Source: Polysphondylium violaceum (lineage: Eukaryota > Evosea > Eumycetozoa > Dictyosteliales > Dictyosteliaceae). From it: a stretch of 28,171 nt of DNA. Shown here piece after piece: positions 20,315-28,171 of the stretch; position 1 is the stretch's first letter; every line of letters starts with the position of its first letter. The DNA lies in assembly GCA_000277445.1 (NCBI GenBank), contig AJWJ01000296.1, forward strand, positions 1 to 28,171. The letters are read 5' to 3'. Position numbers and translations under genes: made by a program. The notes under the pieces were generated by a model, which saw nothing but the letters and a program-made list of their open reading frames with translations, was not told where the DNA came from and did not search any database.

Positions 20315-21321
20315 TCAGGGGGTGACGATTGTTGTTGTTTCTGTTTCTTGATCGGTAGTAGATTTCAATTTCTCAGTTGAGGAGGGGGTTGAGTTTGTGC
20401 TTGAAGATGATCCTGATAAAGTAATATTATTAGATGTTAATAATACCGATGAAGTAGGGGAACTAGATAATATTGGAGAAACTACTTTTAGTGAGGTCCT
20501 GTTGGGGGTTAAAAGGGGCGGACTATTTAATTTAAGTGTTTTCTCTTTAACATAGTTATTGTATACTACACTATCTGACAAAGACGAGCTAAAGTAATGT
20601 ATATTATTACTAATACTATTATTACTACTACTAATACTAGTGGTGCTGCTATCGGTTACTTTAATCCACTCTTTGAGGGTTTTGTGCAAGTTGTCCATTT
20701 TCACGGGTTTGGGGAGATAGTCGTCCATACCACACTCAAAGCACTGGTCTTTGGCGTCGTTGGCGGTCATGGCAATGATTGGGATACGCTGACCCTTGTC
20801 TTCGAGCTCTCTGATGATTTTGGCACAGATAAAGCCGTCCATTGTGGGCATTTGGCAGTCCATCAAGATGAGTGAGAAGCCGCAGTTGCCTTCGTTGAGT
20901 GATGCATTCTTGGTGATGATTTCCAATGCCTTGAGGCCATCGACACCGACAACGCTGGTGTAGCCGAGTTTATCGAGTTGTCTGACAATGACTTTGATGT
21001 TGACGTCGTTGTCCTCTACAACCAAGATACTGTTCTTTTTCTTTGGGTCAAACATTAGATTGTTACTGCTGCAACCTTGTGGGGTGCTACTTAGACTGTT
21101 GTTTGCACTGGTAGTGGTATTGCTATCACTGCCAATGACATTGTTGATGGGGCTGTTCATACTACTGCTACCTCCACTCATACTACCGCCACTGCTGCTA
21201 CTGCTACTGCTGGTTGGAGTGGTTGGTAATGAGGAGCTAAGTGGAGAATTATAGGTCGAATTTGAATTTGGTGATAAAGGCAAGAGTCGAGGTGATTGCA
21301 TTGGTAAGATTCTGTCATAGT

Positions 21322-21352
<31 letters not shown>

Positions 21353-24300
21353 TTGTTGTTGTAATTGTAATTGCAATTGAATCTGTTGATGGTAATGATT
21401 CAAGTGTTGGCTATTGTTGTTATGATGAAGGACAAAGTCATTGTTATTACCATTGATTGGTAAGAGCTTTAGTCCCGCTCGAGGGGACTCCATTTTCTTT
21501 GATTTCAATACACAAGAGAGGAGCTTTGAATAGGTTATTGGTTTCAAGAGATAGGAAAACACTTGGGGATGGTATTCCCAAGAAGAGTTCATGTCATTGC
21601 CATAGATGATAACACGCTCATTGGTTACAAGACTTAGGAGGGTCTTTATATAGCTAATTTGGTCAGAGATGATGATCACGTCAAATGGAGTGGAGGCCTT
21701 TTTAGCATTTTCAAAGATTTCGATAGCCGATGCCATTTGGTAAGCATCTACACTCTCACACTTGACAGTGAGCAAGGCAGATTGAATCGACATGACAAGC
21801 ATTTGATTGGATTCTATAATTAAAACAGATTTTGAATCATTGTTTCCTGGTTTGTATTCGGGATAAAAGAATTGGTTTGCTGCAGGCACGCTGTTGGGGA
21901 GATAGGATGGCGAGGCGATTGAAACCTTGATCGAGAACCAAAAGGTTGTGCCCTTTTGGCCCAATTCTTGGTCTCCATTCTCGACGCGAATGGTACCGCC
22001 CATCAAATCGATGAGGTCCTTGCAATAGCTAAGACCGAGGCCAGAGCCACCGTATTTTCTCGTATCTGAGCCATCGATTTGACCAAATGGAATAAATATT
22101 TGCTCCAACTTGTCGTCAGGAATTCCAATACCAGTGTCTTTAATTGTAAATTTCAAGCTGATTTGATCGCCGCTTTCCAACTCGGTCGACACCTCCAAGA
22201 GCACATAACCAGCCTCGGTAAACTTGACTGCATTGCCAACCAAGTTCATGAGGATCTTTTTCAAGTGCTTTCTGTCGCTGTAAATCACTGGAGGCACGGG
22301 ATAGTCTCTGCCCATGATAAGAATCAAGTCGATACCTTTGGAGTTGGTGATAGAGTTTTGAGAGTTGATAACCTCCTCAATCATTGGCAAGAGCTCAAAC
22401 GAGTTGATCTCCATGCCAAGTTTACCAGACTCTAGTTTGGAGAAATCCAGTATATCGTTGATGAGATTGATGAGATGATCGGTGGATCGTTTGATGGTGT
22501 CGATGCTCTCCTTTTGGACAATATTCAAGTTGGTGGAGCCATCCAACAGCAACTGAGTCATACCAAGAATACCGTGGCAAGGAGTACGGAGTTCGTGTGA
22601 AATGTTTGTAATGAACTGAGTTTTCAACTTTACCGCCTCAATGGCCACCATTTCAGCTTGTCTATATCTGCTTAGATCAAAAACAAATGTAATGCATTGT
22701 TCGGTACTTCCATCAATCATGGCTGAGGTGATTAAAACAGGAACCTTTTTCCCAGACTTGTGGAAGTAAGCCTTTTCAATTGGTTGGCACCATCTTTTAC
22801 CTTTGAGTTCTTGTAAAGCTCTTGCTGAAATTTCAAAATATTCAGGGGGAGTTAATAACATCCAATCAATCTTTCCATTCTCCATTTCTGCTCTAGTATA
22901 TCCAATAATTGATAATAATGTATCATTTGCCTATTTATTATTATTCAAATAATTAATATATATAGATATTTATAAAGTCATAATAATAAATAATAATAAC
23001 ATACATCTAAAATTAAACCTTTTAAAGTTGAAAACATTACACCGAGTAAACTTAATTTAAATAAAATATTGTAGGTCTCTTTACACTTGAGGAAAGATTT
23101 CTTTTCTTCTTCAGAGATCAAATGTTTCTTTTTCTCTATGAAATGGGTATATGATTCACCACTGGTGATATCACTTTCAATTAATGATGTTCTTTCACCG
23201 ATGGGCATGTTGTAAAATGCTTTAAACTTTTTATAGAGGGCCTCGAGATCCATCTCTGATTTCAAACTAACTTCTGCACCGCCATTAATAAATATATTGT
23301 GAGAAACACCAATCCAACTGATGATCTCGTTGTTGGAGCCGGGGGTTCGGTTGACGATGGGGTAGCCGGAAAACTTGTACAACAAGACATTTTGCTTTTG
23401 GGTCGAGAACCAATAGGTGAATTGAAAGATCTGGTGTTTCTTTACACTGTCGATAAATGTCTTTTTAAAGTGGCTGGCGTTCTTAAAGTAGACCCATTCC
23501 ATAAATTCTTCGTCGCTTCGGCCCTCCACGAGCTTGCCTTCGATCTCAACCTCGTCCATCTTTTTGAAATGTAGTATCTCACCTTTGGTGTTGGCTCTCC
23601 ACAATATAATGGGTGTGCCTTTGAGCAAAAAGGCCAACTGTTCGAAATTTTGAGCAATGAGCGGATAGTGATCTTGATTGAATCTCTTTTTCTTTTTCTC
23701 TTGCAATTCAGAGTTGGTCAAAGGCTTTAAGCTGGCTGCCAACGAAGAGGGCGATGAGCAACTACTATTAAACACATTGATGGCTGCTGCGGCCATTGGC
23801 GAAGATGTCTCTGAAAAACTGTTGCTGCCCATGTGATATGACGACGACGATGAAGGCGATGATACCGAAGTCGGGGTGTGGAGTCCAAGTAGAATAGCAT
23901 TCTCTTTGCCAACGTCTGGACTCATTGGTGTCATTATACCACTGTTGATACTGTTGCTACTGGTGTTTCTCGTTCTTTCAAATAAATTGATATTGAATAT
24001 ATCGTCAAATGTACATAAACATCCGTCCAAGTAGGGCTTCACAGTCATAATGGACGAATACTCTTGAGTCGAGATTTGGTTCTTTAATATAACATTTTGT
24101 CTAATTACTTTTTGTTCTCTAAAACAATCTAATATACATTCTAATAGCGAGTTTGCTACATTTCCTTTATCACTATCGTTACTACCAACACTCGACCTAG
24201 TATTACCAACACCATCTAATATCGATTTTGTATCTAAAGAAATAAAAGGATCCATCGTATTTGAAAAATCCAATAATTGAGGTTGAGGATGATTTGATTG

Positions 24301-24927
24301 AGGCACTAATAATGGTGATATAGTTGGTGATGAATTCTTTCTTTGACCAGTTATATTTGTATTGCTATTATTATTATTGTTATTATTATTATTATTATTA
24401 TTTATTGTCGTTGAATTTGTATTTATTGCTATATTTGTTGAATCTATATTATTACTACTATTACTACTATTACTATGACTACTACTGTGACTACTACTAT
24501 TACTATGACTACTATTATTACTATTAATTAAATTGGTTTGTGAAGTTGATTTTGAAGTTTGTTGAATAAATAATGATGTTGAAGATGATGCTAATGAATT
24601 TGATAATGCAGTTGGTATGGTTTTTAAAGAATCCAATAATTGTTGATTTGTACAAGTTAATTGATTTAATAATTCTCGGCTTGCACCACCACCTAATGTT
24701 ATATTTCCATTCTCTGAATTTTCAATAATTGTTAAATATAGTAACGGTAGTGGTAATGATTCTATAATACTCTCTGTTTTTAATATAGATTCATAATTTA
24801 TATTCTTGTTGATACTACTATTGCTATTACTATTATTATTTTTATGATTATTATTGCAATGTAAGCAATAGGGACATGGAGATCCCATTGGTGATTGTGA
24901 TGTTGGTTGTTGTGGTTGTTGACTCAT
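20315..24927 (-). CDS. Hybrid sensor histidine kinase (Dhk type) with PAS domains, a degenerate receiver and an active receiver
   Basis: Exon 1 (24927-23005) and exon 2 (22930-20315) are joined by a 74-nt GTATGT...AATAG intron in phase 0, giving 1512 residues. The N-terminal 400 residues are low complexity (Asn, Ser, Thr). A PAS-like domain follows (ILWRANTKGEILHFKKMDE...), then a second PAS spanning the splice (GLILD-ANDTLLSIIGYTRAEM). HisKA carries His753 (ISHELRTPCHG). The ATPase domain has N (LMNLVGNAVKFTEAG), G1 (KDTGIGIPDD) and G2 (GGSGLGLSYCK) boxes. Residues 1009-1118 look like a receiver, but Ser stands where the phospho-Asp should be (VIIISDQIS). After a Gln/Ser linker the true receiver (about 1275-1397) has Asp1332 in LMDCQMPTMDG and the conserved Lys (LPKPV). 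In dictyostelids these kinases relay phosphate through RdeA to RegA to control cAMP. No membrane segments were seen, so it is probably cytosolic. The exact Dhk orthologue was not determined. Confidence 0.9.
21318..21380. repeat. Glutamine-codon repeat tract in the histidine kinase gene
   Basis: Near-perfect trinucleotide run (ttg/ctg on the plus strand, CAA/CAG on the coding strand) encoding about 13 uninterrupted Gln plus an alternating Gln-Leu tail. It lies in the linker between the degenerate and active receiver domains. Its length probably varies between strains. Confidence 0.85.
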
Positions 24928-24975
24928 TGTCTTTTATATATATATTGTTTGTTTGTTTAAATAAAACTATAATTC

Positions 24976-25034
24976 TGTTTGTTTGTTTGTTTGTTGGTTG
25001 GTTTGTTGGTTTGTTGGTTTGTTGGTTTGTTGTG
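24976..25034. repeat. (GTTT)n / (GTTGGTTT)n tandem repeat
   Basis: Starts as four or more TGTT units and passes into about four 8-bp GTTGGTTT units. On the kinase-sense strand it is AAC-rich, in the 5' leader or core promoter 50-110 bp before the start codon. Its length is likely polymorphic. Confidence 0.85.
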
Positions 25035-25333
25035 TTATTATTATTTGTTAATGAAAATTTAAACTAGTTCAGATGTTACAGTATTAACAAATGCTAACAA
25101 ACACAATGCAATCCTAAAAAATTGAATTTAGATATATAATGATATTAGTATATATTTCAATCTTTTATTGGTATCAAATGTGAACAACAGCATAACGCAC
25201 ATGTAAATAACACACAACACGGAGAAGTTTTTTTTTTTTTTTCCTTATCCTAAACAATATTCTCCTTTACACGAAAGATACAAGTACTTTTTTAAAAAAA
25301 AAATCGATTGATCTTTGACTTATATCTTATATC

Positions 25334-25364
25334 TTGGGGTGTGGGTCAAGTGTGGGTGGGTGGG
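25334..25364 (+). promoter_or_regulatory. G-box-like GT-rich element (candidate GBF site)
   Basis: Dense GT-rich block containing GGGGTGTGGGT and GTGTGGGTGGGTGGG, about 410 bp upstream of the kinase ATG. Known dictyostelid G-boxes bound by the developmental factor GBF are GT-rich of this kind (core GGTGTGGG). The binding assignment is inferred from motif resemblance only. Confidence 0.35.
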
Positions 25365-26113
25365 AAAGAAATTTAAAAATTGAAAAAAAAAAAAAATAAA
25401 AAATCAAAATAAATTAAAAATAGATAATTAGATTTGATAAATATACGAGGAAAGGCCTTGTTTAATGGCTTATATAACTCTAACAACTTTTGCACGCTTT
25501 TGATAAGATGAGCATTTAGTTGAGCGTGAGTGAGTGAGAGGAGTGAATGTGAGTATGAACATCACATAACTTGAACATACGTACGAGTTGTTGAGTGGTT
25601 ATATAATAAATGTGTCGACCAAGATATACAAACTCACACTCGCGTTCGGTTTGTTTTATTCGATTATATATACACAACAACAGCAAGAGATCTCTTCAAT
25701 CAACAACAAACGTATATGTGGTAGTGGATGAAAAATAAAAGAAAAGAGAAAAAAAAAAAAGGAAGAGGACCTTAACTCTAGTTTTTTTTAGATGATAGAT
25801 TGTAAACACCACTTGATAATTAAAATTAATAAAATTAAAAAAAATATACACATTGGATGTGGGGCCAACGGGGCTGGTGTGGGGGTGTTTGGTGAGCGTG
25901 TGAGAGTGATTACAATCAAAGAGACATTCCAATAAAACAAATTTCATATTCTTTGCAAAAAAAATGTTGTTGAGCGTGGAGGGGGGTAAAGGTGCATGTG
26001 AAATTTTTAATATCGCTTTGCGCACTCATCAAAAAAAATAAAAAATCTAATTTTTGTACAATCCAACAACTGATCAATCACACACCCACACAACAAAGGG
26101 GGGGCGCTCAAAA

Positions 26114-26179
26114 CTGCAGAGCCCATCAATTAGATCAACAATATTGTTGGTCCTGCAAATTAATTGTTGGGGCTCGCAG
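26114..26179. ncRNA. Candidate long hairpin RNA or cruciform, 66 nt
   Basis: Nested pairing along the whole element: CTGC (26114-26117) with GCAG (26176-26179); GAGCCC (26119-26124) with GGGCTC (26170-26175); CAATTA (26127-26132) with TAATTG (26161-26166). An inner near-perfect 20-bp palindrome (26133-26152, GATCAACAAT/ATTGTTGGTC with one G-T) sits inside. It is richer in G and C than its surroundings. It could be a small-RNA precursor or a structured RNA; strand and expression are unknown. The dictyostelid class I RNA 11-nt motif was not seen. Confidence 0.3.
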
Positions 26180-26743
26180 GTGATATAGGAATGATACGCA
26201 AAAGACTGATACGGATTCAGAGGTGTAATTTGAGTGTATGCGTGTGTGAGCATGCGAGAAAATACTAATGATGATAGGAATAAGAATTATATGTTTATGA
26301 GTGTTGATTTGGTGGCGCGAGAAAGTGTCTTTACGATGAGATGGCGTGAGTGAGTGTGATGTGATTGGTGGTCTGTAAGCACTTACTGCGAGACTATTAA
26401 AGGAAACGCAAATGTATACAAATAATATTTAATACTACAATAGCAAAGGCCACTAGCTCTTATGGCTACTAAATCGATTTAAATTTTTAAAAAAAAAGCG
26501 AAATGTGGTTTTTTAGATTTTTTTTTTTTTTTTTTCTTTTGATTTCATAATTTATCAGCAGAGCCGTGAGAATTTTTGCCGTTTGATATTTTTGCAAAAA
26601 TTAAAAATAAAAAAAAATAGAAAAATGAAAAAAAAAAAAAAAAAAAAGTAGTCAGAATAAAATGGTTATGATGGAATAAGAATATGGTTGAGAGTGGAGT
26701 GAAACTAACGGAATTGTCTAGACTCTTCAAGACCTTTTAAATT

Positions 26744-26813
26744 ACGCCACACTCTGATATAAAAGTGTTTGATTTAACACATGTGGAATTACATAGATTC
26801 CATTGGATGGCGT
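26744..26813. ncRNA. Candidate three-way-junction RNA, 70 nt
   Basis: The outer stem ACGCCA (26744-26749) / TGGCGT (26808-26813) encloses two hairpins: GTGTT/AACAC (26765-26780, 6-nt loop) and TGGAAT/ATTCCA (26784-26802, 7-nt loop). The shape recalls a tRNA missing a D arm, but the anticodon-like loop is six nt and the last loop lacks TTC, so it is not called a tRNA. It may be chance pairing. Confidence 0.2.
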
Positions 26814-28171
26814 GTATATCACAAAATATCTGTTAATTAATTTATATAACACCATAATAATATATAGATAGGATTTAAATTATTGGGCAAACAGTAAGTT
26901 TGCGGGCACAAAAACATGTGAAAAAACATGAAAATTGAAAAACTTTATGTTGGGTGGGGAGAAAAAATTAAAAATATCTTTCAGACTTTTTTGTCTGTTA
27001 TCAAAGACAGAGTAGAAGATTCGAAATAAAAGAATAATAATAAAAAGATTATATGTGTGAAACAAGAGAATAACAACAAAAAGAAAAAAAAAAAAAAAAA
27101 AAAAAAAGGTAGATCTTACATTTAGATTTTCAACTCTACTATCTACAATTAGTCTTTAATGAATGTGAAAATATGAATAAATCAAATTAATATAGGATAG
27201 ATGGACAGAGAATTGATTTGAAAGAAAAAAAAAAATCATTATCCTTGCATTCAAGACTCCTTGAGGGAGGTGGTTTTTTTATTTTATTTTTTATATTTAA
27301 ATGTTGCTTAAATAGTGAAGATAATGTGACTAATAGTGGGTCTGTTTGAGTGAATGTTGTCTTGGAGTGGATGTATCAAAAATAGAGATGAGAGTTTAAT
27401 GGAGCTCTGGCCAGCGGCTGCTGGTTGAATACCAATTTCTTTTTTTAGAAAAAAAATGTTTTGTAGAAAAAAAAAAAAAAAAACAAAAAAGTCTAAAAAA
27501 AACTAAAAAAAAACAATTGAGTGGCCACAAAACGAGTAATTAATTTACAAAAGATTTCCATCTTCCAAGTGGGACAAGGCCCAATAAAATCATACTTTTT
27601 CCTTGATTAACTTTTTTATAGATTTACCACATATGGACAATTTTTAGCCGTTGGGATTTTTATTGTTGTTGTTGTTTATATATGAATGTGTTTTTGAAAA
27701 CAAATTTGTGTATGTGGGTCTTTGAGACGGTTTTACGATTTCCTAGACTACTCCCTAAAAAAAACCTCTTTTTCTTTTAAAACACTCTATTTGAAGCCTC
27801 AATGGGTTGTGGGTCAGATGCTTTTAAATTTCTTTGATATTTACCCTAACCCACACCATGTATTATTTTGGTGTGTTGAGTGTGATATGTTTATAAATAA
27901 AACACACACAGTGATATATATACACATAAATACGTATTCACATCTCTTTTTGTCCATGGGTCACATGGCCTAAATAGGCCTAATTGTGCCCCCATCCTTT
28001 TAATCGTTGCAATTAGAACATCCACTGTCCCATCTTGGTCAATTGAAATCTATGAGTCTTGTGCCGCTGTTGTTGTTTATTTTGTTTGTGTGTTGTGCAT
28101 TCTTGTCTCCTTGTTGAGAAATCTCATAGGTTGCTTTTTTTTTTTTTTTTATTAAAAATTTTTATAAATTT

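Larger units (their letters stand above)
24928..28171. other. Gene-poor 3.2-kb region upstream of the histidine kinase
   Basis: Longest stretch without a supported gene. Open frames here lack ATG starts, family resemblance and coding-like composition. It contains many A or T homopolymers of 10-20 nt (for example 25228-25242, 26519-26535, 26629-26647 and 27086-27107). A TGTT-type tandem repeat lies next to the kinase start. GT-rich G-box-like motifs are scattered (25334-25364, 25876-25887, 26081-26090 on the opposite strand, 27713-27720, 27804-27815, and 27847-27857 on the opposite strand). It also has two foldable segments listed separately, and small hairpins at 27409-27426 (CCAGC/GCTGG) and 27968-27981 (GGCCT/AGGCC). 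It may be a large developmental promoter, or hold the edge of a gene beyond the window. Confidence 0.5.

Noticed and set aside
20268-20345. A shifted frame after the kinase stop (QQSSPPDGSNLETVQQNK) that looks protein-like
   Set aside because: It would need a frame change in low-complexity sequence without a visible intron. The annotated stop is accepted.
25696-26025. Minus-strand 109-codon open frame
   Set aside because: Translation is dominated by homopolymer-derived Phe runs and Thr repeats in A/T-rich DNA; no domain and no good start context.
26268-26276. Box C-like tgatgata near 26268-26276 as a C/D snoRNA
   Set aside because: No CTGA box D at a suitable distance downstream and no terminal stem.
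27722-27973. Plus-strand 83-codon open frame near the right end
   Set aside because: Begins at TTG with no ATG until far inside, has no recognisable domain, and lies in sequence that resembles the surrounding noncoding DNA.
1-28171. tRNA, rRNA, snRNA, class I RNA, CRISPR or transposable element
   Set aside because: No intron-bearing or plain tRNA fold with T-loop bases, no class I 11-nt motif, no transposase, reverse transcriptase or terminal repeats were seen in reading both strands by eye; a covariance search could still find short RNAs.

Overview
The window is nuclear DNA from a social amoeba (dictyostelid). The evidence is very AT-rich intergenic DNA with long A and T runs, short AT-rich GT-AG introns of 57-122 nt (mostly GTAAGT or GTATGT donors), closely packed genes on both strands, and poly-Asn, poly-Gln and acidic low-complexity tracts inside conserved proteins. 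It also carries dictyostelid-type genes: a hybrid histidine kinase, a secreted CBM49-like protein and a four-EF-hand protein. Coding sequence uses more G and C than I would expect for D. discoideum, so another dictyostelid genus is likely; that is inference. I saw no tRNA, rRNA, CRISPR array, transposon or retroelement.

Layout. 160-1753 (-) is a mitochondrial rRNA dimethyladenosine transferase / TFB1M-type protein with a long charged tail. 2177-3166 (+) is an ER 3-ketoacyl-CoA reductase of the HSD17B12 type. 3270-3494 (-) is a two-exon gene for a 44-residue peptide. 3892-6402 (-) is a five-exon membrane protein that joins MORN-like repeats to a DUF900-type alpha/beta hydrolase. 6846-8636 (-) is a three-exon acidic protein of unknown function. 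9010-9900 (+) is a GUCD1-family protein with a visible Cys-His-Asp set. 10115-10869 (+) is a probable mitochondrial membrane protein. 11107-11374 (+) is mitochondrial ribosomal protein bL33m. 12123-12578 (+) is the CBM49-like protein. 13056-13567 (-) is the EF-hand protein. 14073-17903 (-) is a carboxylic acid reductase (adenylation, carrier and reductase domains) with a ZZ zinc finger at its N terminus. 18184-19596 (-) is beta-ureidopropionase (pyd3), with catalytic residues spaced as in the human enzyme. 20315-24927 (-) is a 1512-residue hybrid histidine kinase with a degenerate and an intact receiver domain. 24928-28171 is 3.2 kb without a convincing gene; it holds GT-rich G-box-like motifs and two foldable segments.

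Most of these are unrelated housekeeping or signalling genes, with no operon logic. Two themes recur: mitochondrial gene expression (TFB1M-like, bL33m and possibly the 10115 gene) and development or signalling (histidine kinase, CBM49, EF-hand). Exon joins were worked out by eye from splice sites and frame. Every proposed spliced CDS is a whole number of codons, but none was checked against transcripts. The least ordinary items are the ZZ-carboxylic acid reductase fusion, the MORN/hydrolase membrane protein, the 44-residue gene, two frame-preserving stop-free introns in the GUCD1 gene, and several candidate structured RNAs in gaps.
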